Positions 1 through 9,109 of a stretch of DNA of 64,000 bases are shown here, one piece after another; position 1 is the first letter of the stretch; every line of letters starts with the position of its first letter. Location of the stretch: NCBI GenBank assembly GCA_947177225.1, contig CAMWTS010000008.1, positions 1 to 64,000 of the forward strand. The letters are read 5' to 3'. Source of the DNA: an uncultured Alistipes sp. (lineage in GTDB: Bacteria > Bacteroidota > Bacteroidia > Bacteroidales > Rikenellaceae). Made by a program: the position numbers and the translations under genes. Under the pieces are notes generated by a model, which was not told the DNA's origin, made no database searches, and saw only the letters and a program-made list of their open reading frames with translations.

Positions 1-55
1 CTGCCCATTGGCGAGCGACAAGGCGCGGACGCAGAATGCCGCTTTTCATGGAAAA
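1..55 (+). repeat. Family B long-hairpin element, copy 1a (right half only; truncated by window start)
   Basis: CTGCCCATTGGCGAGCGACAAGGCGCGGACGCAGAATGCCGCTTTTCATGGAAAA, nearly identical to the right half of copy 6b. Confidence 0.85.
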
Positions 56-57
56 GG

Positions 58-180
58 TTTTTCGTCAAAAGGTGTTAGTAGCGGTGCCGACATGAAATTG
101 GCGCGGATAGGTTGTACTCGATGTACTACCTATTCGCGCCAATGATTGAGGTGACGCTAATGACGCCTTTTCACGAAAAA
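58..180 (+). repeat. Family B long-hairpin element, copy 1b
   Basis: Outer TTTTTCGTCAAAAGGTGTTAGT / CTAATGACGCCTTTTCACGAAAAA; middle TTGGCGCGGATAGG (98-111) / CCTATTCGCGCCAA (129-142); apex GTACTCGATGTACT. Confidence 0.92.
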
Positions 181-184
181 GAGC

Positions 185-2131
185 CTATCGCTGACGACGC
201 TGCTCTCTGTTAAGCTGTTGCTGCTGCTGACGCAACATGTCCTCGTAACGCTGCTGAAACTTCGACTTCTTCTTGGGACGGGCAGCCTTGGCCTCGATGT
301 TGGCTCGCACCTTGCTGTCATCGACATAACGGCGTATGAGATACATCTGCGTTATGGTGATGAGCTGCGAAAGGAAATAATAGTAGCACAGACCCGACGA
401 GTAGTTGTTGAAGAAGAACAGCATCATTATGGGCATCACGTAGACCATCATAACCTTCATACCGGCCATCTGAGGCTGTGCCGAAGCAGTCTGGTTGTAG
501 CTTACGTAAGAGTAACCGAACATGGCTATGGCCATGAGCAGAGCGAACAGACTCACATGATCGCCATAGAAAGGAATATTGAACGGCAGATTGATTACAC
601 TGTCGTATGACGACAGATCCGACGCCCACAGGAACGACTGACCGCGCAACTCGATGCTGGCGGGGAAGAAGCGGAACATGGCCCACAGGATCGGCATCTG
701 GATCAACAGCGGCAGACAACCGCCCATGGGGTTGATACCGGCCTTACGATACAGCTCCATCATAGCCTGCTGTTTCTTCATGGCGTCCTCCTTGCGCGGG
801 AACTTGGCATTGAGAGCCTCCAACTCAGGACGTATGACACGCATCTTGGCCGTCGAGAGGTAGCTCTTGTAAGTGAGCGGGAATATGACAGCCTTGACCA
901 GCAGCGTAAGAATCAGTATAATGAGACCGAAGCTGGGCAGATAGTTTTTCAACCACGAGAACAGAGGTATGGTCACCCAGCGATTGATCCAGCCCACGAG
1001 CCAGCCTCCCATAGGTACCATACGTTCGAGATGCACCGGTTCGCCCTCGAACTCGACACCTTTCAATATACGGTAGTCATTGGGACCGTAATAGAAGGCG
1101 AAATTATAGTCGCTCGAAGCCTTGTCGAGCGGCAGCGCGAGCGTTGCCGAGAAGGCCTTCATGAAATCGCGACCCTCTTGCTTACTGGTCGAGAACTCCA
1201 TATCGGCATCGAACGGAGTATTGCAGATGAAGGCCGATGCAAAATACTGCTGCTTGAAAGCCAGCCACGTCAGATCGCGATGATACTCGTGGCTGCCATC
1301 GGGTTCTATGTTATCCATATCGCCCTCCGAAGGCTGATAGTAGGCAATGGTCGTGGCCATATTCTCGTTCTGGAAGCCGCGCTCGTTCATATTGGAACGG
1401 TTGCTCCAATGCACACGCATGTTGTCGCGGCCGCCAAGATATGGCGTCATATCATGCAGGCGCACATCGAAGTCCACCAGATAGTCGCGGCTGGCATCGC
1501 CCGTATTGTGTATTTTGTAGACGAAATCGACATATGCGCGATCGAGCGTATCCATCGACAGACGCATGGCAAGCGTAGTCACATCACCGGCAACAGAGTG
1601 GTCGACGACACGGAATACGCAGTCGTCGGTGGCTATGCGACGATTGCCGGCCGGCGCAAACAGCTCCATGTCGAACCTGGCACTGGCAGGCTGCAACAAC
1701 TCCACCGGCTCGGTACGCTCCTCTGGCTTGTCGGCATAACGCGTATACTCTTTCAGGCGAACATTCGTCACCTTGGCACCGCGAGTCGAGAAATCGATCG
1801 CCATCACGTCGTTCTCGACAGTCACGATCTCGGCCTCGGCACTCTGAGCAGCAAGTACAGCCTCGCCCACAGCGGCTATCTCGGCCTGACGCACACGCTC
1901 GGCAGCCTCGGCACGTTCGGCCTCCTTCTCCTCTTCGGTGCGAGTATCCTGAGCCTCCAAAGCCGCCTGCTCCAAACGTTTGGCCTCGGCAATCTCGGCC
2001 ATTCGCTGCTGCTCGGCAAGCTGTTCACGCTTCCACTCGTTGTACTTTTCGGCCTGTTTGTTATTGTAGATGACGAATCCGACGAAGATCAGACCCATCA
2101 GCACCAGACCTATTATTGTTTTTTTATCCAT
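185..2131 (-). CDS. yidC: Membrane protein insertase YidC
   Basis: N-terminal MDKKTIIGLVLMGLIFVGFVIYN TM segment, large periplasmic domain and C-terminal Oxa1-like region (FPLTYKSYLSTAKMRVIRPELEALNAKF...NPMGGCLPLLIQMPI). Start taken at MDKKT, not the ORF-track start. Confidence 0.96.
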   Translation of the reverse strand: MDKKTIIGLVLMGLIFVGFVIYNNKQAEKYNEWKREQLAEQQRMAEIAEAKRLEQAALEAQDTRTEEEKEAERAEAAERVRQAEIAAVGEAVLAAQSAEAEIVTVENDVMAIDFSTRGAKVTNVRLKEYTRYADKPEERTEPVELLQPASARFDMELFAPAGNRRIATDDCVFRVVDHSVAGDVTTLAMRLSMDTLDRAYVDFVYKIHNTGDASRDYLVDFDVRLHDMTPYLGGRDNMRVHWSNRSNMNERGFQNENMATTIAYYQPSEGDMDNIEPDGSHEYHRDLTWLAFKQQYFASAFICNTPFDADMEFSTSKQEGRDFMKAFSATLALPLDKASSDYNFAFYYGPNDYRILKGVEFEGEPVHLERMVPMGGWLVGWINRWVTIPLFSWLKNYLPSFGLIILILTLLVKAVIFPLTYKSYLSTAKMRVIRPELEALNAKFPRKEDAMKKQQAMMELYRKAGINPMGGCLPLLIQMPILWAMFRFFPASIELRGQSFLWASDLSSYDSVINLPFNIPFYGDHVSLFALLMAIAMFGYSYVSYNQTASAQPQMAGMKVMMVYVMPIMMLFFFNNYSSGLCYYYFLSQLITITQMYLIRRYVDDSKVRANIEAKAARPKKKSKFQQRYEDMLRQQQQQLNREQRRQR

Positions 2132-2161
2132 CGTATAATCAAATATTTCTCTGTTTGACAA

Positions 2162-3796
2162 CTACTGCTTGCCGCCACGCTCTGCGTCATATTGCAGCGC
2201 AGAGGCCACAAATGCAACGAACAGCGGGTGGGGATTGGCCACCGTCGAACGGTATTCAGGGTGATACTGCGTACCGACGAACCAACGGTGAGAGGGGATC
2301 TCCACCACCTCAACCAGACCGGTATCGGGATTGACGCCCACGGCCTTCATGCCGGCAGCCTCGAACTGAGCGAGATAGTCGCTGTTGAACTCGTAGCGAT
2401 GACGATGACGCTCGACCACACTCTGCGAGCCATAAGCCTCCGCAACCTTCGAACCGGCGGCCAGATGACACGGATAACCGCCAAGACGCATCGTACCGCC
2501 CTTGGCCGTCACGCCTTTCTGCTCCTCCATCAAATCGATCACCGGGTGTGCGGTCGCCTGCTCCATCTCGCTCGAATTGGCATCGCTCCAACCCAGAACG
2601 TTGCGTGCGAACTCAATGACGGCGCACTGCATTCCCAGGCATATGCCGAAGAAGGGAACATCGTTCTCACGCGCATAACGCACGGCGGTCAGCTTGCCCT
2701 CTATGCCGCGATTGCCGAATCCCGGAGCCACCAGCACGGCCGACATTCCGCCCAGACTCTCGGCCACGTTGTCGGGAGTAAGACGCTCGGAATTGACATA
2801 ATGCAACTTCACCTTGCAGTCGTTGACGGCACCGGCATGTATAAACGATTCGCTTATCGACTTATAGGCATCGGGCAGTTCGGTGTATTTGCCCACCAGT
2901 GCGATGTCGACTCTGCGCGACGGGTGCTTCACACGCTCCACGAAAGCGCTCCAGGCCGCCATATCAGGCTCCTGCTCGGCTTCCAGTCCGAGTTTGTGCA
3001 GCAGCACCTCGTCGAGATGCTGGGCGTGCATGCGCAACGGCACCTCGTAGATCGTCGGCACATCGATCGACTCCACCACGGCCTCGGGTGCCACGTTGCA
3101 GAACAGTGCGACCTTTCGGCGTATGTCGGCGTTGAGCGGGTGCTCAGAACGCAGCACCAGTACGTCGGGCTGCAAACCGTTCGAGAGCAGATCCTTCACC
3201 GAGTGCTGCGTGGGCTTGGTCTTCAACTCGCCCGAAGCGGCCATATAGGGGATCAGTGTAAGGTGTACCAACACCGTATTCTGATAGCCCAGCGCATAGC
3301 GCAGCTGACGCACCGACTCGATAAACGGCAGCGACTCTATGTCGCCCACCGTACCGCCTATCTCGGTGATGATGACATCGTACTTCTTGGTGGTGCCGAG
3401 CAGTTGTATGCGGCGCTTGATCTCGTCGGTGATATGGGGAATAACCTGCACGGTCTTGCCCAGGAACTCGCCGCGACGCTCCTTCTCGATGACGCTCTTA
3501 TAGATTTTGCCAGTCGTGACGTTGTTGTTTTTCGTCGTCTGGATCGACGTGAAACGCTCGTAGTGTCCCAAATCGAGATCGGTCTCCGTACCGTCTTCGG
3601 TCACGTAGCACTCGCCATGCTCATAGGGATTGAGCGTACCCGGATCGACATTGATATAGGGGTCGAGTTTCTGTATGGTCACCGAATATCCGCGAGCCTG
3701 CAACAGACGCGCTATCGATGCCGAGATTATGCCCTTGCCAAGCGACGAGGCCACACCGCCCGTCACGAAAATGTACTTTGGTTTAGATAACTTCAT
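2162..3796 (-). CDS. pyrG: CTP synthase
   Basis: KYIFVTGGVASSLGKGIISASIARLLQARG N-terminus and glutamine amidotransferase domain (FFGICLGMQCAVIEFARN). Confidence 0.98.
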   Translation of the reverse strand: MKLSKPKYIFVTGGVASSLGKGIISASIARLLQARGYSVTIQKLDPYINVDPGTLNPYEHGECYVTEDGTETDLDLGHYERFTSIQTTKNNNVTTGKIYKSVIEKERRGEFLGKTVQVIPHITDEIKRRIQLLGTTKKYDVIITEIGGTVGDIESLPFIESVRQLRYALGYQNTVLVHLTLIPYMAASGELKTKPTQHSVKDLLSNGLQPDVLVLRSEHPLNADIRRKVALFCNVAPEAVVESIDVPTIYEVPLRMHAQHLDEVLLHKLGLEAEQEPDMAAWSAFVERVKHPSRRVDIALVGKYTELPDAYKSISESFIHAGAVNDCKVKLHYVNSERLTPDNVAESLGGMSAVLVAPGFGNRGIEGKLTAVRYARENDVPFFGICLGMQCAVIEFARNVLGWSDANSSEMEQATAHPVIDLMEEQKGVTAKGGTMRLGGYPCHLAAGSKVAEAYGSQSVVERHRHRYEFNSDYLAQFEAAGMKAVGVNPDTGLVEVVEIPSHRWFVGTQYHPEYRSTVANPHPLFVAFVASALQYDAERGGKQ

Positions 3797-3816
3797 TTTA
3801 TATATTAAGTAGTCTG

Positions 3817-5805
3817 TTACTCTTGCTTCGACGACTCGGCCTCCTGACGGTCGATCATACGCACTTTCTCTATGGTATCGGCCATCTCACGCTTGGCACG
3901 CTCGATCTTCTCGCGCACGTCGGCTATCATGGCATCGGCGTTCTTCGACTTGGCGAAGAAGCCTATATTATTCTCCAACAGTGCAATATCCTGCTCCATC
4001 TGGCGTACCTTGTTATAGAGACGCTCGCGCTCGGAACGCAGGCGGCGGTCACCCTTCATGCCCGACACCTTATCTTTGAAACGATTCATCGAGCGGTCGC
4101 GCTCCGACGAACGCAGCGTCGAGAACATCTCATCGACAACGGCCTTGTACTGCTTCTGTACGGCATCTTTCTGCTTGATGGGCACGAATCCTATCTCGCT
4201 CCAACGGCGTTGGAAATCCTTTATCATCTCGAAGCCTCCGGCCTTGATATCGGCCTCGCGCATCTCCGCCAGCAGAGCCTGCTTGCGCACAAGGTTCTGT
4301 TCGTGCTCGTCATCGACGGCCGAGAAGTGCTTGGCCTTGCGCTCGAAGAAAGCATCGCACGCAGCACGGAAACGCTTCCATACCTGATCCGAATAGCGGC
4401 GCGACACGGCTCCGATACCCTTCCATTTGGCCTGCAAGGCTATCAACTCGTCGGTGGCATGTTTCCAATCCTCGCTCGTTGAGAGTGCCTCGGCCTGAGC
4501 GCATATCTCCTGCTTCAAGGCAAGATTGTGCTCCATCTCGCTCTTCACACCGGCATAGAAATCGCGTTTCAGCTCGAAAAACTTGTCGCATGCACTGCGG
4601 AAACGCTCGTATATGCGGTTGTTCTCTTTCTTGGGGGCGAAGCCTATCGTCTTCCACACCTTCTGTATTTCGAGCAGCTGCTCGCTGGCCTTGTTCCAAT
4701 CCTTGCGCGTGGTGCAGGGCGCGGTCAGCAGCGCTTCGGTCTTCTCGCACAGACCGGTCTTCAATTCGAGGTTTTTCGTCTGCTCGTTCTTCAAGCCCTC
4801 GAAATACTCCTGATGCTGCTTGTTGATGCGGCTCGACGCCTCCTTGAAACGCTCCCACAGCGTCTCCTTATACTCGTTGGCCACGGGTCCGGTCTCGCGC
4901 CACTCGTCGTGCAGTTTCTGCAACTTGCGGAAAGCCTCGACGATCGACGGCTCCATTATCAGAGCCTCGGCCTGCTCGCAGAGCGAGAGCTTGGCCTCGT
5001 AGTTCTTTTTGAGATCGAGGTCGCGCAACTCCTTGTTGATCTTGATGAAATTGTAGAAATTCTCCACATGGAGGTTGTAGGTCTCCCACAGATCCTTGAC
5101 ACTCTGCTGCGGCACCAGTCCCGTATCCTTCCAGCGCTGCTGCAACTCGCGGAAGCGCGCGAAAGTGGTATTCATCGTCTCGTCGGAATTGACCAGCTCC
5201 TTCAACTCCTCGATTATCTGCAACTTCGTAGCGAGGTTCTTCTCCTTGTCGGCCTCGATCTGCGCCATATACTTGTCGCGATGCTCGCGATAGATGGCAA
5301 ACAGCTCCTTGAAGCGAGCCTCGGCGCGATCGGGTGCGGGAGCGAACTCCTCCTCCTTTCCGCCGGCCTCGATGAACTCACGGCGGGCAGCCTCCACCTC
5401 CGAACGGTGACGTTTGTAGAATGCTATCTTAATGGCCTCGACCGTGCGGCGCAGCGTCTGCACAGGCTCATTTTCGATCTTCGACGAGAACAGCTCCACC
5501 AACTCCGATTTGCTCTTGCCAATGAGTTCGTCTCCCGCTGCGGCATCAGCCGACTCCATCTCGGCAGCACGCTCCTCGGCCGTCTCCTCGCCTATCTCCA
5601 ATCCCGCCTCATCGGCAGCAAGCGCCGCCTCCTCGTCGGCAAAATCGGCATTATGACTCGGTGCAACCGGCTGCTCGTCACAAGCGAGCGATTCGGTGGT
5701 CTCAACTTCGGCAGCCGCAACGGCGGCATTCGTCTGCGTATCTTCGGCAACATTGCCGACTGGCTCCACGGGAGCCGTAAGATCGATTTTTTCAGTAGCC
5801 ATCAC
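3817..5805 (-). CDS. DUF349 domain-containing protein
   Basis: Repeated W(K/R)xxGxVPxxxxxxLWxxFxxAxxxFF-type units typical of DUF349; acidic low-complexity N-terminus. Confidence 0.9.
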   Translation of the reverse strand: MMATEKIDLTAPVEPVGNVAEDTQTNAAVAAAEVETTESLACDEQPVAPSHNADFADEEAALAADEAGLEIGEETAEERAAEMESADAAAGDELIGKSKSELVELFSSKIENEPVQTLRRTVEAIKIAFYKRHRSEVEAARREFIEAGGKEEEFAPAPDRAEARFKELFAIYREHRDKYMAQIEADKEKNLATKLQIIEELKELVNSDETMNTTFARFRELQQRWKDTGLVPQQSVKDLWETYNLHVENFYNFIKINKELRDLDLKKNYEAKLSLCEQAEALIMEPSIVEAFRKLQKLHDEWRETGPVANEYKETLWERFKEASSRINKQHQEYFEGLKNEQTKNLELKTGLCEKTEALLTAPCTTRKDWNKASEQLLEIQKVWKTIGFAPKKENNRIYERFRSACDKFFELKRDFYAGVKSEMEHNLALKQEICAQAEALSTSEDWKHATDELIALQAKWKGIGAVSRRYSDQVWKRFRAACDAFFERKAKHFSAVDDEHEQNLVRKQALLAEMREADIKAGGFEMIKDFQRRWSEIGFVPIKQKDAVQKQYKAVVDEMFSTLRSSERDRSMNRFKDKVSGMKGDRRLRSERERLYNKVRQMEQDIALLENNIGFFAKSKNADAMIADVREKIERAKREMADTIEKVRMIDRQEAESSKQE

Positions 5806-5940
5806 TTCTTTGTTTTAAAGTTACGCCCACGCATAAGCATGGAAATCGGGCAAAGATAACAATTTTTGCCAATTATTCATCGTATTATTCCAAGAATTTG
5901 CTAACTTCGCGCACAGTTATTCAAACCGGCTTCGAACATT

Positions 5941-6615
5941 ATGTATCGCATTCTGATTATAGACGACGAAATCGACATCTTGGAGTTTGTAAAATACAAT
6001 CTCAGCCGCGACGGCTACCAGGTATACACCGCCTGCAACGGCCGCGAAGGTGTCGAAAAGGCCGTCGAGATACGTCCGCATCTGATACTGCTCGACATGA
6101 TGATGCCCGTAATGAACGGCATCGAGACCTGCCGCGCAATCAGGGAGCACGACGATCTCCGGCAGACGATGATCGTCTTTCTCTCGGCACTCAATCAGGA
6201 GGAGCAGCAACTCGCCGGCTTCGGCGCAGGCGCCGACGACTACATCACCAAACCGATAAGAATGACCCTGCTGCGAAGCCGCGTGGGAGCCATCATGAAG
6301 CGCATCGAAGCAGAAGAGTGCGACACGGCCGCTGCCGCCGCACGGCCGACCGACATAAGGCTCGATCGCGAGCACTTCGTCGTACACACCGCGCAGGGCG
6401 AACTGACCATGCCGCGCAAGGAGTTCGCGCTGTTGGAGCTGCTCGCATCCTCGCCCGGACGTCTGTTCACCCGCGAGGAGATCTACTCGCGAGTATGGGG
6501 CAAAGATGTCGTGGTGGGCGACCGCACCATCGACGTCCACATTCGCAAACTGCGACAGAAGATAGGCGACAAACGCATCTTAACGGTCAAGGGCATGGGC
6601 TACAAGTTCGAGTAG
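5941..6615 (+). CDS. OmpR/PhoB-family response regulator
   Basis: Receiver domain (ILIIDDEIDILEF...LILLDMMMPVMNG...DDYITKPI) plus winged-helix DNA-binding domain (VWGKDVVVGDRTIDVHIRKLRQKIG). Confidence 0.95.
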   Translation: MYRILIIDDEIDILEFVKYNLSRDGYQVYTACNGREGVEKAVEIRPHLILLDMMMPVMNGIETCRAIREHDDLRQTMIVFLSALNQEEQQLAGFGAGADDYITKPIRMTLLRSRVGAIMKRIEAEECDTAAAAARPTDIRLDREHFVVHTAQGELTMPRKEFALLELLASSPGRLFTREEIYSRVWGKDVVVGDRTIDVHIRKLRQKIGDKRILTVKGMGYKFE

Positions 6616-6834
6616 CCGGCAAAGCAGCCGCACATCGTTCGACAGCATTTCGCAGACGCCCGTTTCCCGCCCGACAGCACCCCGCATGCACCTGGCGCAC
6701 TTCGCATAACCGAATCAATCACGGAAAAAATATCCGCCTTCGGCACACCGGCAACTGCGCCGCATCGTCATTTTTGTCCAATCGGAATAAAAAACTGCTG
6801 AAAATGTTTTAACTTCATTGCGCAATCGCAGTTT

Positions 6835-6854
6835 ATGCTTATCTTTGTAAGCAT
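6835..6854 (+). promoter_or_regulatory. Putative ackA promoter -7 box inside a palindrome
   Basis: ATGCTTA-TCTTTG-TAAGCAT: Bacteroidetes-type TATCTTTG flanked by 7-bp inverted arms, upstream of ackA. Confidence 0.5.
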
Positions 6855-6895
6855 TTAGACGTATTTTCAAACAAACTATAAGACAAATTTCTCAA

Positions 6896-8110
6896 ATGGT
6901 TATTTTGGTTCTTAACTGCGGAAGCTCGTCGATAAAGTATCAGGTACTCGACATCGACGCTTCGTCGCATAAGTTGCTTGCCAAAGGACTCGTCGAGCGC
7001 ATCGGCCTGCCCGAAGGAGATCTCACACATAAGCCCGCGGGCAAAACGCCGTTCGAACTTCATCGTCCGATAGCCGATCACACCACTGGCATCAAACTGG
7101 TGCTCGAAGCCCTGACCGACAGCGGGCACGGAGTAATATCGTCGCTCGAAGAGCTGGCCGCCGTAGGCCACCGCGTGGCGCACGGAGGTGAATACTTCGA
7201 CGACAGCGTGATCGTCGACCACGACGTAAAGGCCAAAATCGAAGAGCTGTTCTCCATAGCCCCGCTGCACAATCCGGCCAACATGGAGGGCATACTCTCC
7301 ATCGAGCGCGTCCTGCCCGAAATCACGCAGGTAGCGGTGTTCGACACCTCGTTCCACCACTCGATTCCCGCCGTCAACTACATGTACGCCATACCCTACG
7401 AGTATTACGAACGCTATCGCGTACGCAAATACGGATTCCACGGCACCAGCCATAAATACGTGGCCACGAAAGGCGCCCGACTGGCAGGCATAGATCTGGC
7501 CGCCTCGCGCATCATCACCTGCCACATAGGCAACGGAGCCTCCATAACGGCTGTCATGAACGGCCGTTCGTTCGACACCTCGATGGGCTTCTCCCCGCTC
7601 GACGGCTTGGAGATGGGCACGCGTTCGGGATCGATCGACGCCAGTGCCGCCACATATATCGGCGCACACGAACACATGGACTACACGGCTCTGGAATCGA
7701 TGCTCAACAAGCGTTCGGGATTGCTTGGCGTCTCGGGTATATCGAGCGACATGCGCGACATCGACACCGCCTACGACAACGGCGAGGAGCGAGCCATTCT
7801 GGCGCGCGACATGTACTATTCGCGAGTGAAGAAATTCATCGGCTGCTATGCCGCCGAGATGGGCGGCGTCGATCTGATAGTCTTCACGGGCGGCGTGGGA
7901 GAAAACTCCAAGGAGCTGCGCGAGGGAGCTTGTACCGGACTGGAATTCATGGGCATAGAGATCGACAATGCCGCCAACGACAATATCGAGCGCGGCAGCG
8001 ACGCCGTCATATCGACCCCTTCGTCGAAAGTCAAGGTCGCCGTGATCTGCACCGATGAGGAGCTGATGATAGCCACCGACACCTACCGACTCGTAAACCA
8101 ATTAAGATAA
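6896..8110 (+). CDS. ackA: Acetate kinase
   Basis: MVILVLNCGSSSIKYQ, GHRVAHGGEYF, GFHGTSHKYV, FTGGVGENS motifs. Confidence 0.98.
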   Translation: MVILVLNCGSSSIKYQVLDIDASSHKLLAKGLVERIGLPEGDLTHKPAGKTPFELHRPIADHTTGIKLVLEALTDSGHGVISSLEELAAVGHRVAHGGEYFDDSVIVDHDVKAKIEELFSIAPLHNPANMEGILSIERVLPEITQVAVFDTSFHHSIPAVNYMYAIPYEYYERYRVRKYGFHGTSHKYVATKGARLAGIDLAASRIITCHIGNGASITAVMNGRSFDTSMGFSPLDGLEMGTRSGSIDASAATYIGAHEHMDYTALESMLNKRSGLLGVSGISSDMRDIDTAYDNGEERAILARDMYYSRVKKFIGCYAAEMGGVDLIVFTGGVGENSKELREGACTGLEFMGIEIDNAANDNIERGSDAVISTPSSKVKVAVICTDEELMIATDTYRLVNQLR

Positions 8111-8130
8111 ACCTTTAAAACTTCAAAAAT

Positions 8131-9036
8131 ATGATAAGACATCTTTCGGAAATAGTAGAAGCCGCCCGCAAGGGAGGCAAGAAGCGTCTGGCCGTAGCCT
8201 ACGGTCAGGACAGCCACACCATCGAAGCCGTGTACGACGCCTACAAGGAGGGTTTGGTCGAGCCGACTCTGTTCGGCGACCGCAGCGTCATCGAAGAGAC
8301 ATGCCGCCAGCTGGGCATCGACCCCTCGATCTTCAACATCGTCGACGAGAAGAGCGACGTGAAATGCGTAAAGCTCGCCGTCGATGCTGTCGTATCGGGC
8401 AATGCCGACGTGCTGATGAAAGGTCTTGTTTCGACCGACAAATACATGCGCGGCATACTCAACAAGGAGGCCGGACTGTTCCCGCCGAAAGGCACGCTGA
8501 GCCACGTATCGGTCATCGAGCTGCCCGAATATCACAAGCTCCTGTGCGTATCCGACGTAGCGGTCATTCCCCAGCCCGACTTCAAGCAGAAGACGGTCAT
8601 CATCGGCTATCTGCGTTCGACGGCCAACCTGCTCGGCGTGGAGACTCCCAAAATCGCCTGCATAGCTCCGTCGGAGCAGCTGCTGCCGGCCGTACAGTCG
8701 TCGACCGAGGGCGCACTGCTCGCCAAGATGGGCGACCGCGGACAGCTGGGCAAAGTCATCGTCGACGGTCCTCTGTCGCTCGACGTCGCACTTTACAAGG
8801 AGGTGGCGGAGCACAAGAAGGTCACCGGTTCGAGCGTTGCCGGCGATGCCGACTGCCTGTTGTTCCCCAACCTCGAATCGGCCAACGTATTCTTCAAGGC
8901 CGCTTCGCACATAGGTCATGCCGAGTTGGCCGCCATGGTCATGGGCACAAAAGTACCGTGCGTCCTGACCTCGCGCGGCGATACGCCCCAAACCAAGAAA
9001 TATTCGATAGCCCTGGCTTGCCTCGCGGCAAAATAG
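8131..9036 (+). CDS. ptb: Phosphate butyryltransferase (phosphate acetyl/butyryltransferase family)
   Basis: Family-like sequence (DVLMKGLVSTDKYMRGILNKEAGL...LSHVSVIELPEYHKLLCVSDVAV) and position between ackA and buk. Confidence 0.9.
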   Translation: MIRHLSEIVEAARKGGKKRLAVAYGQDSHTIEAVYDAYKEGLVEPTLFGDRSVIEETCRQLGIDPSIFNIVDEKSDVKCVKLAVDAVVSGNADVLMKGLVSTDKYMRGILNKEAGLFPPKGTLSHVSVIELPEYHKLLCVSDVAVIPQPDFKQKTVIIGYLRSTANLLGVETPKIACIAPSEQLLPAVQSSTEGALLAKMGDRGQLGKVIVDGPLSLDVALYKEVAEHKKVTGSSVAGDADCLLFPNLESANVFFKAASHIGHAELAAMVMGTKVPCVLTSRGDTPQTKKYSIALACLAAK

Positions 9037-9109
9037 AGCGGCATAATCCGACAATGCCAAAGTAATGCCGCAAACATAGACTAACGACATTATCCACTAC
9101 ATTGCAATT

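Noticed and set aside
58-180. Family B as a classical MITE or insertion sequence
   Set aside because: No target-site duplications could be recognised and no transposase is in the window. Fixed orientation, stop-codon adjacency and stem covariation fit poorly, though a REP-like origin is not excluded.
2192-3790. 532-aa plus-strand ORF antisense to pyrG; also 1031-2158, 4528-5859, 19110-20360, 28236-29534 and 31583-33070
   Set aside because: Shadow ORFs opposite well-supported genes, with His/Arg/Leu-rich compositions typical of antisense translation.
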